This document shows positions 1 through 7,916 of a stretch of 43,113 nt of DNA, in pieces; within the stretch, counting starts at the first letter, position 1, and every line of letters starts with the position of its first letter. Under the pieces are notes generated by a model, which searched no databases, was not told where the DNA came from, and saw nothing but the letters and a program-made list of their open reading frames with translations. The DNA is taken from the NCBI GenBank assembly GCA_029781795.1, contig JAKOWB010000232.1, positions 1 through 43,113 of the forward strand. The letters run 5' to 3'. The position numbers and the translations under genes were made by a program. This DNA is from Pseudomonadota bacterium (GTDB taxonomy: Bacteria > Pseudomonadota > Alphaproteobacteria > Kiloniellales > JACOMY01).

Positions 1-448
1 GCGGATGCAGCTGTGCCCAGGCCGGCAGCGCGGCGGCGCCGCGGAACCAGGCGACGGCCCGGCCGGCGGCGCGGTCGAGCATCCAGAGGATGCGGTGTCC
101 GGGGTCCAGCACGGTCTCGAAGGAGGCGTCGCAGAAACCCGGGACGCGACCGCGGCTGGCGCCAAGGACGCCGAGGGCTGCGCGCGGCCAGGGCATCGGC
201 GGCGCGGCGACGCCAGTCTCCGCGAGGTCCCAGAGCACGATGTCGAGGCCATCCTTGCCCGACGACTCCACCGCCGCCGGCAGGGCGAAGGCCGGCAACA
301 GTCGCGCCGCCAGCTGCTCGCCCGCGAACCGCAGCGCGAGGGACGCACCCGCCAGCGTGAAGCGTCGGTCGGGACCGGGGCACCGGCCGCGGGCCTCGGC
401 GAACGCGGCCTGGCAGCCCGCGAAGAAGGGGGCGGCCGGCGATGTCAT
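1..448 (-). CDS. HPr-kinase-like protein, N-terminal part (cut by window edge)
   Basis: The reading frame begins at the ATG at 448 and runs off the left edge without a stop, so only about 149 residues are visible. The start reads MTSPAAPFFAGCQAAFAEA. Later come a segment of the type LALRFAGEQLAARLLPAFA, the phrase DIVLWD, and a region around ILWMLDRAAGRAVAWF and ALPAWAQLHP. From memory of the family, this layout matches the N-terminal, non-kinase domain of HPr-kinase/PEP-carboxykinase-like proteins that sit beside PqqD-like genes. The P-loop kinase domain should lie beyond the edge and is not seen. It starts 4 bp after the PqqD-like stop, so the two are probably co-transcribed. The family call rests on pattern resemblance and neighbourhood only; the substrate is unknown. 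Confidence 0.5.
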   Translation of the reverse strand, partial: MTSPAAPFFAGCQAAFAEARGRCPGPDRRFTLAGASLALRFAGEQLAARLLPAFALPAAVESSGKDGLDIVLWDLAETGVAAPPMPWPRAALGVLGASRGRVPGFCDASFETVLDPGHRILWMLDRAAGRAVAWFRGAAALPAWAQLHP

Positions 449-452
449 GCCG

Positions 453-872
453 TCAGGCCGCGGGCAGCGTCGGCCAACCCGTGGCGTCGTCGACGTCATG
501 CACCGGATCGACCCAGAGGATCTCTTCAAGGTCGGCGAAGCTGTGCAGTACGAGGCCCGTGTAGGCGCCACCGGCGATCTCTGGCAGTGCCGCCGCTTCC
601 TCGCTGCCGGCCACCGTGAGTTCATGTGCACGCAGGTCCGAGAGAAAGCCGGGGAGAGCGGCGGCGATGTCGTCTGCCCGATCCGGAAAGGCGCGCTGCA
701 GCTGCGCCAGCAGGCGCTCGCCGGTCACCCCCGCCGCCAGGAGCTGCCAGGCGGCCGCGGCCGCGCCCTCGAGGCGGAAGTAGGCTTGCCGGCGCATGTC
801 GATGACGATCGTCTCGCCCTCGATCGTTTCGTGCGCAAGTTCATCGGTCCGGATGGTCAGGATGTCAGCCAT
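453..872 (-). CDS. PqqD-like protein (peptide-binding fold)
   Basis: A 139-residue protein starting MADILTIRTDELAHETIEGE. It has the PqqD-like pattern: an early strand with an E-G-E-T-I-V-I-D core, the phrase AYFRLEGAAAAAWQLLAAG, then a helical C-terminal half with repeated acidic and Leu positions. True PqqD (about 90 residues) presents the PqqA peptide to a radical-SAM enzyme. Longer PqqD-like proteins also occur without any PQQ genes, beside HPr-kinase-like and sugar genes, as here. No pqqA, B, C or E is visible, so PQQ synthesis is not inferred. The 85 bp between its start and the next gene (873-957) is less GC-rich than its surroundings and probably holds the promoter for this gene and the kinase-like gene. 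No strong Shine-Dalgarno site is visible. Confidence 0.65.
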   Translation of the reverse strand: MADILTIRTDELAHETIEGETIVIDMRRQAYFRLEGAAAAAWQLLAAGVTGERLLAQLQRAFPDRADDIAAALPGFLSDLRAHELTVAGSEEAAALPEIAGGAYTGLVLHSFADLEEILWVDPVHDVDDATGWPTLPAA

Positions 873-957
873 TTCGTCTGCTATCGCGCTTCAGCTCTTT
901 GCATAGGGAGATACACCAACATTTCATTCGCGAAAAGCTCGCAAGTGGTCGCGGCAG

Positions 958-2082
958 CTACAGCACGGCCGCAAGCGCGGCGGCGAACTGCGCGGCGATC
1001 CGTTCCCGACCGTAGTGGCTGAGGAGGGTTTGCCGCGCGGCGGCGGACAGGCGCAGCCCCTCCGCGGGATTCGCGAGAAGCCGTGCGATCGCCGCTGCGA
1101 CGGCAGCCGCGTCGTCGGCCAGCAGGACGTCCCGCCCGTCGTGCAGAGGCATGCCTTCGGCGGCGATGCTGCTGGCTACGATCGGCAGCCCCGCAGCCAT
1201 CGCCTGCAGCATCTTGCCCTTCAGGCCGGAGCCGAAGCGCAGCGGCGCGACCAATAGGCTGGCACGTGCCAGCAGCGGGTCGAGATCCGGCACCCAGCCC
1301 AGGACCTCCAGATCCGGGGCGGCCACCGCGAGGACTTCCTCATGCGGCGACTGCCCGGCGACGAGGAGGCGGACGCCGGGGCACCGCTGACGCAGCAGCG
1401 GCATGATCTCGTTCGCCAGGAAGAGCACGCTGTCGTGGTTGTGCGGCGCGCCCATGTTGCCGATGAACAGCAGCGTCGCCGGGTCCGGCCGGCGCTCCAG
1501 CGCGTAGGGCTCTGCCCACATTTCGACGGTATAGAGGCGGGCCGACGGCACCAGGGCGCGCAGGAAGTCACGATCGCTGTCGGTGATGGCCAGCGTCGCG
1601 CTGGCGGCCTTGATCGTCGCCAGCTCCGCTTCCTTGGTGCGCAGGGCGCGTTTGAGAGTCCGCGCATTGCCGTTGAGGCGGGCCTGGCGGAACTCGCGCC
1701 GATGATTGACGTCGTGGGTGTCGAACAGCAGCGGCGGCCTCGCGCTCTGTTCGAGCACGGACAGAACGCGCCGTGCACTCGGCGTCCAGGCGACATAGAG
1801 CAGGTCGTAGCGCGGCAGGATGGCGGCCAGGAAGCCGCCGAGCGCCCCTTCGGGCTGACAGGGCAGCAGTGCAACGCCGAGTTCCGCCAGCACCTGCGCG
1901 GCGCGGTGCGAGGCGGGCTGCGCCGTCGGCAGGAAGTCGACCCGCCAGCCCCAGGCCGTCAGCAGCGCCAGCAGCTGCGCGGCGCGAACCGACGAGGCGT
2001 GGCGGTCGGGTTCCGGCGCCAGCAGGTCGATGAAGAGAATCCGGCGGCCGCGACCCGGCGTGGATGCGCCCGTGGCGGTCAT
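958..2082 (-). CDS. Glycosyltransferase, GT4-like (copy 1 of tandem pair)
   Basis: A 374-residue GT-B-fold glycosyltransferase that should transfer a sugar from a nucleotide-sugar donor in the cytoplasm. The N-terminal Rossmann half starts with RRILFIDLLAPEPDRHAS. The C-terminal donor-binding half holds TLLFIGNMGAPHNHDSV, the LEVLGWVPDL strand, and the signature RFGSGLKGKMLQAMAAGLP followed by an AAEGM acidic site, as in GT4 enzymes. Its ATG at 2082 overlaps the stop of the upstream glycosyltransferase in an ATGA tetranucleotide, so the two are translationally coupled. It is clearly paralogous to that neighbour (shared GNARTLKRALR and GSGLKGK blocks). The sugar and acceptor cannot be read from sequence; capsule, lipopolysaccharide or a modified peptide are all possible. 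Confidence 0.85.
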   Translation of the reverse strand: MTATGASTPGRGRRILFIDLLAPEPDRHASSVRAAQLLALLTAWGWRVDFLPTAQPASHRAAQVLAELGVALLPCQPEGALGGFLAAILPRYDLLYVAWTPSARRVLSVLEQSARPPLLFDTHDVNHRREFRQARLNGNARTLKRALRTKEAELATIKAASATLAITDSDRDFLRALVPSARLYTVEMWAEPYALERRPDPATLLFIGNMGAPHNHDSVLFLANEIMPLLRQRCPGVRLLVAGQSPHEEVLAVAAPDLEVLGWVPDLDPLLARASLLVAPLRFGSGLKGKMLQAMAAGLPIVASSIAAEGMPLHDGRDVLLADDAAAVAAAIARLLANPAEGLRLSAAARQTLLSHYGRERIAAQFAAALAAVL

Positions 2083-3227
2083 GGCCTCCGCCTCGCGGCG
2101 CGGCTGGCCAGTGCTCCCAGGGCGGCGTCGAACTGGGCTTCGATGGCATCGCGGCTGTAGAAGCGCTCCAGCTTGGCCCGTGCCTGCGCGGCCAGCGCGG
2201 GGCCGAGCGCCGGCTCATCCAGCAGCCGGCGGACGGCGGTCACCGCCTGATCTGGTGTGTCGACCAGCAGGAAATCCACCTCCGCCACCAGCGGCATGCC
2301 CTCGACCGCGATGCCGCTGGCGACGATCGGAACCTCATGCGCCATCGCGTGCAGCAGCTTGCCCTTCAGGCCGGAGCCGAAGCGCACCGTCGCCATCAGC
2401 GCGGTGCAGCGCGCAAAAAGCGCCCGCAGGTCGGCAACCCAGCCAAGCACCTCGACGTCGGGCGCGGCGATCCGCTTTTCGATGTCGTTGTGCGTCGGGC
2501 CGGCCAGCAGTAGCCGTACGCCCGGCGCGGCCCGGCGCAGCAGCGGCATTACGTCCTCGGCCAGATGCAGGGCGCAGTCGTGGTTCTGTGGCCCGCCCAT
2601 GTCGCCGAGGAACAGCAGGGTGCAGGGCTCCGGCCGGCGCGCGACCTGCGCCGGCAGCGCGCACCACATGCCGACAACGGCGACGTTCGCGGTTGGCGCC
2701 AGCGCCCGGTAGGCGGCGGCGTCCGCCGGGGTGATGGCCAGGGCAACCGCCGACGCGGCCAGCACCTCGCGTTCCTTCTGCTTGCTACGCAGCGCCCGCT
2801 GCAGGGTGCGCGCATTGCCCGACACCCGCGCCTCGCGGAACTCCAGGATATGCGTCGCATCGCAGCCGAGGTAGAGCAGCGGGCAATCCGGCGCCGCCTG
2901 CCGCAGCAGTCCCAGGAGGTGATGGGCGAGGTTGAGCCAGACCGCGCAGACGAGGTCGTAGCGTGCCGCCTCGGCGGCGAGAAATGCCTCCGCCGAAGCG
3001 GCTTCGCTGCCGGAGGCATGCGGCAGCAACCGGACGCCGAGAGCGTCGAGCGTGCCGGTCGGCGGCGTCGGCCCCGGATCGCGCCAGCAGAGGAAGTCGA
3101 CCGACGCGCCGCGACCGCGCAGCATGGCGAGAACCTGCTGGATCCGCTGCGAGGTCGAATCGCGTTCGGGAGTCGGCAGCCGCAGGTCGATGAAGAGGAC
3201 TCTCCGGCCGGCCAGGGCCTCGGTCAT
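2079..3227 (-). CDS. Glycosyltransferase, GT4-like (copy 2 of tandem pair)
   Basis: A 382-residue protein with the same organisation as the gene it overlaps. It starts VLFIDLRLPTPERDSTS, has GNARTLQRALRSKQKE in the linker, TLLFLGDMGGPQNHDCAL at the start of the donor domain, and RFGSGLKGKLLHAMAHEVP followed by AVEGM. Residues typical of GT4 nucleotide-sugar binding (the K of GLKGK and the E of EGM) are kept in both copies, so both should be active. The start ATG at 3227 overlaps the stop of the metallo-hydrolase gene (ATGA), making one run of overlapping minus-strand genes. Substitutions spread over the whole length make this a diverged duplication rather than a recent copy. Donor and acceptor are unknown. 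Confidence 0.85.
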   Translation of the reverse strand: MTEALAGRRVLFIDLRLPTPERDSTSQRIQQVLAMLRGRGASVDFLCWRDPGPTPPTGTLDALGVRLLPHASGSEAASAEAFLAAEAARYDLVCAVWLNLAHHLLGLLRQAAPDCPLLYLGCDATHILEFREARVSGNARTLQRALRSKQKEREVLAASAVALAITPADAAAYRALAPTANVAVVGMWCALPAQVARRPEPCTLLFLGDMGGPQNHDCALHLAEDVMPLLRRAAPGVRLLLAGPTHNDIEKRIAAPDVEVLGWVADLRALFARCTALMATVRFGSGLKGKLLHAMAHEVPIVASGIAVEGMPLVAEVDFLLVDTPDQAVTAVRRLLDEPALGPALAAQARAKLERFYSRDAIEAQFDAALGALASRAARRRP

Positions 3228-4090
3228 CGTCGCCGCCAGCCCTCGGGTGTCTCGGTCGCGAGGCCGTCGCCGGCAAGCTCGATCAGGTGCGCCAGGAGCG
3301 ACTGCGCGGCGGCGCTATGGAGCCGGCGGTCGAGCGAGGGCTCGTAGGCCAGCGGGACCAGCTCGATCGGTCGGCGCGGATCGCTGCCGAGCGCCGCCAG
3401 CACCTTGTCGCGCCGGGCGAGGCGATGGGCGATGAGCGCGTCCAGGTGCGCCGGCGGATCGGTGATCGGCGCGCCGTGCGTCGGCCAGTAGGTGCGCTCG
3501 TCGCGCAGCCGCAGGCGGCGAAGCTGCGCCATGTAGTCGGCCATCACGCCGTCGGGCGGCTGGATCACCGTGGTGGACCAGCCCATCACGTGGTCGCCGC
3601 AGAACAGTACCCGCTCCTGCGGAAAGGCGAAGCAGAGATGGTTCGATGTGTGGCCCGGCGTGTGCAGCACCTCCAGCCGCCAGCCCGCGCCCTCGAGCAC
3701 CGCCCCCTCCGTGATGACGATGTCGGGCTCGAAGTCCAGGTCGGCGCCGGCCTCGACCTCATGGTCGCCATTGCCGTGCGGGCCGAAGCCATAGGTCGGC
3801 GCGCCGGTCCGCGCCTGCAGCAGGCGCGCGGCGGGCGAGTGATCGCGGTGCGTGTGCGTCACCAGGATGTGGCTCACGCGCTCCTGTCCGAGCTGCGCCA
3901 GCAGCGCGTCGACATGCTCCGGCAGCTCCGGGCCGGGGTCGATCACCGCGACCTCGCCCTGGCCGACGACGTAGGTGCCGGTGCCCAGGAAGGTGAAGGG
4001 TCCGGGGTTCTCGGCGACGATGCGGCGGATGCCGGGCGCCACGGCCTCGAGCTTGCGATAGTCGCAGGTGAAGTCGAGGTTCGGGCGCAT
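3224..4090 (-). CDS. MBL-fold metallo-hydrolase (LACTB2-like)
   Basis: A 288-residue metallo-beta-lactamase-fold hydrolase. Metal ligands are visible: HTHRDH at residues 79-84, a later HTPGHTSNH block, and FCGDHVMGW. The C-terminal helical tail (YWPTHGAPI, then HRLARRDKVLAAL) resembles LACTB2-like proteins, which include nucleases and thioesterase-like hydrolases. I chose the ATG at 4090 because the open frame further upstream lies inside the Nudix gene. This ATG overlaps the Nudix stop by one base (TGATG), a usual coupling arrangement. Its place after the Nudix gene suggests a linked clean-up role, but the substrate cannot be inferred. Confidence 0.85.
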   Translation of the reverse strand: MRPNLDFTCDYRKLEAVAPGIRRIVAENPGPFTFLGTGTYVVGQGEVAVIDPGPELPEHVDALLAQLGQERVSHILVTHTHRDHSPAARLLQARTGAPTYGFGPHGNGDHEVEAGADLDFEPDIVITEGAVLEGAGWRLEVLHTPGHTSNHLCFAFPQERVLFCGDHVMGWSTTVIQPPDGVMADYMAQLRRLRLRDERTYWPTHGAPITDPPAHLDALIAHRLARRDKVLAALGSDPRRPIELVPLAYEPSLDRRLHSAAAQSLLAHLIELAGDGLATETPEGWRRR

Positions 4091-4866
4091 CAGGCGCGCA
4101 CGATGCCGATCGGCTCGATCTCCGGCCCGCCGTAGCCGGCCTCGGCCGGGATCACGACGCGCACGCCGGCCGGCGTCTTGATGAATCGCGGTAGGACGGT
4201 GACGACGGGCTGCTGGCGCGCCGCCGCCAGGGCTGCCTCGACCGTGCGGCTGGCGGCGAGGCGCAGCAGGTTGAGGCGCGTGGCGAAGACCAGCTTGGCA
4301 CGGCCCTCCTCGCCCTCGCGCACCACTCCCGCGGCATCGCACCAGCGCGATTCCACGGCTTCCCGCCCGTCGTGCCGGGCCTCCTGGTCGCTGACGAAGG
4401 GCGCGGCATAGAAGCGCGTGTCGAAGCGCTTCGGCCGGTCCAGCGGCGTGATCCAGTGGCCATAGGGCAGCAGCAGGTCGGCCGCCAGCTCGATGCCACC
4501 GCCACCGGCCAGCGTGGCGAAGTCGGCGCCGCCGGCGGTGAGCTCGCCAGCCTCGGCCGCGCTCAGCAGTCGCTCGGCGCCGCGCCGGCGTGCCAGCAGC
4601 AGACCGCTCTCCTCGAAGGTCTCGCGCAGGGCGGCGATGCGGAAGGCAGCCTCGACCGGGTCCAGGCCCTCCAGGCCGCGCGCGTGGCGCACCAGGGCCG
4701 CGTCCTCCCTGTCGACCTTGCCGCCCGGAAAGACCAGGGCGCCGGCGGCGAAGCCGGCGTCCTCGTGGCGGGCGGTCATCAACACCTCCAGCCCCGCCGC
4801 GCCGTCGCGCAGCAGGAGGATGGTTGAGGCGGGGACAGGAATGACGGGGGTGGGCGTGTCGGTCAT
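4090..4866 (-). CDS. Nudix hydrolase (NUDT19-like)
   Basis: A 258-residue Nudix protein that hydrolyses a nucleoside-diphosphate-linked substrate; relatives of this layout act on CoA derivatives. The Nudix box is split in the NUDT19-like way: FPGGKVD comes first, then an insert of about 25 residues, then ALRETFEESG with the catalytic RE..EE at about residues 81-86. The frame can be opened at a TTG at 4872, but the ATG at 4866 is preferred because an AGGG lies 8 nt before it. It heads a short run with the downstream metallo-hydrolase (1-bp overlap). CoA-type substrates would fit the neighbouring crotonase gene, but that is inference. Confidence 0.85.
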   Translation of the reverse strand: MTDTPTPVIPVPASTILLLRDGAAGLEVLMTARHEDAGFAAGALVFPGGKVDREDAALVRHARGLEGLDPVEAAFRIAALRETFEESGLLLARRRGAERLLSAAEAGELTAGGADFATLAGGGGIELAADLLLPYGHWITPLDRPKRFDTRFYAAPFVSDQEARHDGREAVESRWCDAAGVVREGEEGRAKLVFATRLNLLRLAASRTVEAALAAARQQPVVTVLPRFIKTPAGVRVVIPAEAGYGGPEIEPIGIVRA

Positions 4867-4897
4867 GGGCAAGACCCTAGCCCGCGCGGCCGGTTCG

Positions 4898-5860
4898 TCA
4901 ATCGGCGCAGAGTTGCGTCTTGGCGGCCGCGTACTCGGCGGCGAGGCGCTCGACCACCCGGCCAGCCGGCTCGACCGCGCGGGTCAGGCCGATGCCCTGG
5001 CCGGCGCTCCAGATGTCGCGCCAGGCGCGCGGGCCTTCCTTGCTGCTGCCGCTGAAGTCCATCTTGCCGGGCTCCGGCTTCGGCAGGTTGTCCGGGTCGA
5101 AGCCCTGCAGCGTGATCGAGGCCCGCAGGTAGTTGGCCATGACGCCGGAGAAGTAGTCGGTATAGACCACGTCGGCCGCGTTGCCGGCGACCACCATCGC
5201 CTTGTAGCGCGGGTCGGCCACGGCCTCCTCGCTCGCCAGGAAGGCGCTGCCGAGGTAGGCGAGGTCGGCGCCCATGGCGCGCGCCGCCAGCACCGCGCCG
5301 CCGTTGTTGATGGCGCCGGCCAGCACCAGGATGCCGTTCCACCACTGGCGGATTTCCTGGGTCAGGGCGAAGGGCGAGAGGCGGCCGGCATGGCCGCCGG
5401 CGCCGGCGGCCACGGCGATCAGGCCGTCGGCCCCACGCTCCGCCGCCTTGCGCGCGTGCTCCACATGGATGATGTCGTGTAGCACCACGCCGCCATAGGC
5501 CTGCACCGCCTGGATCACGTCCTCGCGCGCGCCCAGCGAGGTGATGACCACCGGCACCTTGTGCTTCACCACCAACGCCAGGTCCTCGTCCAGCCTGGGG
5601 TTGGTCTTGTGCACGATGAGGTTCACGGCATAGGGCGCCGAAGGGCGCTCGGGGTGTGCCTTGTCGTGGGCGGCCAGCGTTTCCTCGATCTCGCAGAGCC
5701 ACTCGTCGAACTGGCTGGCCGGACGGGCGTTCAGCGAGGGGAAGGCGCCGACGATACCCGCCTTGCACTGCGCCAGCACCAGCGGCGGGCGCGAAACCAG
5801 GAACATGGGCGATCCGATGACCGGCAGGCGCAGCCGGTCGAAGGGCTTGGGAAGGGTCAT
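4898..5860 (-). CDS. Nitronate monooxygenase family flavoprotein
   Basis: A 320-residue FMN-dependent TIM-barrel enzyme of the nitronate monooxygenase (2-nitropropane dioxygenase) family, which oxidises alkyl nitronates such as propionate 3-nitronate. Family marks are the N-terminal LPVIGSPMFLVS, GAFPSLNARP, the central GAGGHAGRLSPF with the conserved His, a later GGAVLAARAMGADLAYLGSAF for phosphate binding, and the C-terminal WSAGQGIGLTRAV. The open frame extends upstream, but the ATG at 5860 is preferred because it gives the normal family length and lies 7 bp after the crotonase stop. Close spacing suggests one transcript with the crotonase gene. Some relatives are enoyl reductases, so the exact reaction is not certain. 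Confidence 0.85.
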   Translation of the reverse strand: MTLPKPFDRLRLPVIGSPMFLVSRPPLVLAQCKAGIVGAFPSLNARPASQFDEWLCEIEETLAAHDKAHPERPSAPYAVNLIVHKTNPRLDEDLALVVKHKVPVVITSLGAREDVIQAVQAYGGVVLHDIIHVEHARKAAERGADGLIAVAAGAGGHAGRLSPFALTQEIRQWWNGILVLAGAINNGGAVLAARAMGADLAYLGSAFLASEEAVADPRYKAMVVAGNAADVVYTDYFSGVMANYLRASITLQGFDPDNLPKPEPGKMDFSGSSKEGPRAWRDIWSAGQGIGLTRAVEPAGRVVERLAAEYAAAKTQLCAD

Positions 5861-5867
5861 GGTGCTC

Positions 5868-6650
5868 CTAGCGTCCCAGGAAGGTGGGCTTGCGCTTTTC
5901 GAGGAAGGCAGTGGTGCCCTCGGCGAAGTCGGCGGTGGCGGCCCCGGCGCCGAACAGCAGGCGCTCGAGCTCGAGCTGCTGCTCAAGCGTGTTGCCGGAC
6001 GCGGCCTGCAACAGCGCCTTCATGCGGCCGAAAGCGTGCGTCGGCCCGGCGGCGAGCGCGCGGGCCAGGGCCGTGGCCTCGTCCATCAGGGCGGCGGCTG
6101 GCACGACCCGGGTGACCAGCCCGAGGCGCAGCGCCTCGGCCGCGTCGATCAGCGGCGAGAGCAGCGCCAGCTCCATCGCCTTGCGGTGGCCGACCAGGCG
6201 CGGCAGCGTCCAGGAGGAGGAACCGTCCAGGCTGGCGCCGATCCTGGCATAGGCCGTGGTGAACTTGGCGTCGTCGGCGGCCAGCACGAAGTCGGCCGCC
6301 ATGGCGAGCGAGAAGCCGGCGCCGGCCACCGCGCCCTGGCAGGCGGCGATGACGGGCGCGTTCAGCCTCGCCAGGTTGGCGAGGCCGCGGTGCAGGTTGA
6401 GGATCAGCTTGTCGGCCGTCGTCGGACCGGGATCGGTGCTGAGGTGGCGGATGTCGCCGCCGGCCATGAAGGCGCGGCCCTCGCCGACCAGCAGCACGGC
6501 GCGCAGGGCCGGGTCGCGGCGCAGCGTCTCGCTGTGCTCGGCCAGCAGGCGCGCCATCTCCGGGTCCAGCGCGTTCAGCGCCGCCGGGCGGTTCAGGCGC
6601 AGCGTGGCGATGGCGCCGTCCTGCGTCAGGATCAGGGGAGAGTCGGACAA
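5868..6650 (-). CDS. Enoyl-CoA hydratase/isomerase family protein
   Basis: A 260-residue crotonase-fold protein acting on acyl-CoA. The oxyanion-hole segments are AFMAGGDIRHLS and CQGAVAGAGFSLAMAADF. Both Glu residues of classical hydratases appear replaced: the first falls at Ser in GAGFSLAM and the second at Tyr in TTAYARIG. An Asp is kept in ASLDGSSSW, a pattern seen in PaaG-like isomerases. So double-bond isomerisation is more likely than hydration. Translation appears to start at a TTG (6650): no ATG or GTG precedes the conserved N-terminus, and a G-run (GGGGG) lies 6 nt before it. It lies 7 bp upstream of the nitronate monooxygenase gene. Confidence 0.85.
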   Translation of the reverse strand: MSDSPLILTQDGAIATLRLNRPAALNALDPEMARLLAEHSETLRRDPALRAVLLVGEGRAFMAGGDIRHLSTDPGPTTADKLILNLHRGLANLARLNAPVIAACQGAVAGAGFSLAMAADFVLAADDAKFTTAYARIGASLDGSSSWTLPRLVGHRKAMELALLSPLIDAAEALRLGLVTRVVPAAALMDEATALARALAAGPTHAFGRMKALLQAASGNTLEQQLELERLLFGAGAATADFAEGTTAFLEKRKPTFLGR

Positions 6651-6734
6651 GGGTAGCCCCCGGGGAAAGCCTCTGCCGGCGGCTCTGGTATCACCCCGGC
6701 CGCCGCCCTGTCGACCTGCCGGCCGGCAGCGGTG

Positions 6735-7499
6735 CTATTCCACGAAGCCGCAGGCGGCGAAACCGGGCTTCAGGGCGGCCGGCAGGGGGGCCTCGGCGAC
6801 GACGGCGGGCTTGCCGGGGTAGAGCGGCACGACGATGCGGCGGGCATGCAGGTGCAGCGGCTGGCCGCGGCTCGCCTGCTCGCGCGGGCCGTAGAGCGGG
6901 TCGCCCAGGATGGGATGTCCAAGGTGCGCCAGGTGGACGCGGATCTGGTGCGTGCGGCCGGTCAGCGGCCGGCACTCGATCCAGGCGCGCCCCTCGCCGC
7001 GTCCCAGCACCCGCCATTCGGTGACCGCCGGCTGGCCGTCGGGCGCGACCAGCATCTTCCAGCCCTTGACCGCGTTCAGCTTGGCCAGCGGCGCCTCGAT
7101 GCGGCCGCTGTCCGCCGCCGGCGCACCCAGCACCAGTGCCCAGTAGGTCTTCTCCACCTTGCCCTCGGCGAACAGCGCGCCGAGGCGCCGCAGCGCCTTG
7201 CGGTGGCGCCCCAGCACCAGGCAGCCGGAGGTGTCGCGGTCGAGGCGATGGGCGAGCTGCGGGTCGGCCGGCAGGCCGAAGCGGAGCTGGCCCAGGAAGT
7301 CCTCCAGCGTGTCGCCGCCGCGCGGCCCGGCGTGCACGGCGATGCCGGCCGGCTTGTCGATGATCAGCATCAGCCCGTCGCGATGCAGCAGCCGCTGCGT
7401 CAGGTCGAGCGCCGGCGCCTTCGGCACGGCCGACTTCGGTGCCGCGGGCTTGCGGCGCGGCGGCGGGCGTTTGGCCTTGGGTGGGCGGGCTCCCAGCAT
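6735..7499 (-). CDS. RluA-family pseudouridine synthase
   Basis: A 254-residue protein that converts uridine to pseudouridine in rRNA or tRNA. The catalytic motif HRLDRDTSG lies at about residues 84-92, with D87 as the expected nucleophile. Further family blocks are VEKTYWALVLG, RTHQIRVHLAHLGHPILGDPLYG and the C-terminal LHLHARRI. The first 30 residues are Lys/Arg/Pro-rich and low in complexity, with no S4 domain visible. The frame stays open far upstream, but the ATG at 7499 gives a normal-length enzyme and leaves a short gap to the divergent membrane-protein gene. Which nucleotide it modifies cannot be told. Confidence 0.88.
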   Translation of the reverse strand: MLGARPPKAKRPPPRRKPAAPKSAVPKAPALDLTQRLLHRDGLMLIIDKPAGIAVHAGPRGGDTLEDFLGQLRFGLPADPQLAHRLDRDTSGCLVLGRHRKALRRLGALFAEGKVEKTYWALVLGAPAADSGRIEAPLAKLNAVKGWKMLVAPDGQPAVTEWRVLGRGEGRAWIECRPLTGRTHQIRVHLAHLGHPILGDPLYGPREQASRGQPLHLHARRIVVPLYPGKPAVVAEAPLPAALKPGFAACGFVE

Positions 7500-7580
7500 G
7501 AGGGCGAGGCATAGCGGCCGCCGCGCGCTGCGGCAAGCTGGCGCCAGCGCGGCCGGCGCGACTGCGCTATGCTCTTGGCC

Positions 7581-7871
7581 ATGAAACCCGGACTGCTCTC
7601 CTTCCTGCTCGGGCACCTGCTGGTCGGCATCCTGGCCGGCTGGTCGCTGCTCGGACTGCTGCTGTGGTTCGACGTGGCGGGCCTCAAGACGCTGATCCAG
7701 CACAGCCGCGAGTCCTGGCTGGTGGTCGCGCTGCTGCTCTTCGGCTTTGCCATCACCTTCGGCAGCCTGGCGATGGGCACCGGCGTCATGGGCCTGAAGC
7801 ACCGCAAGGAGCAGGACCCCGAGGACGGCGGCCACCTGGCGCCCGCGCCGGCGCGGACGCGCCGCCGCTAG
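7581..7871 (+). CDS. Small membrane protein, two predicted helices
   Basis: A 96-residue protein with two hydrophobic segments, about residues 5-28 (LLSFLLGHLLVGILAGWSLLG) and 44-66 (WLVVALLLFGFAITFGSLAMG). A basic, Pro- and Arg-rich cytoplasmic tail follows and ends RTRRR. I do not recognise a named family. An in-frame ATG also occurs at 7569; neither start has a clear Shine-Dalgarno site. It lies 45 bp before hrpB on the same strand, so it may be the first gene of that transcript. The absence of frame interruptions and its codon use fit a real gene. Confidence 0.6.
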   Translation: MKPGLLSFLLGHLLVGILAGWSLLGLLLWFDVAGLKTLIQHSRESWLVVALLLFGFAITFGSLAMGTGVMGLKHRKEQDPEDGGHLAPAPARTRRR

Positions 7872-7916
7872 GCGCCGGTTGCCAGCGGCCGGCGCCTGGG
7901 CCAAAAGCCTTGCGCC

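Noticed and set aside
453..872. A PQQ biosynthesis operon
   Set aside because: Only a PqqD-like protein is present; no PqqA peptide, PqqB, PqqC or radical-SAM PqqE is visible in the window.
5..1022. Several long plus-strand open frames at the left edge
   Set aside because: They are antisense to the PqqD-like and HPr-kinase-like genes, have Arg/Pro/Gly-rich composition, and match no family. They are typical by-products of GC-rich coding DNA.
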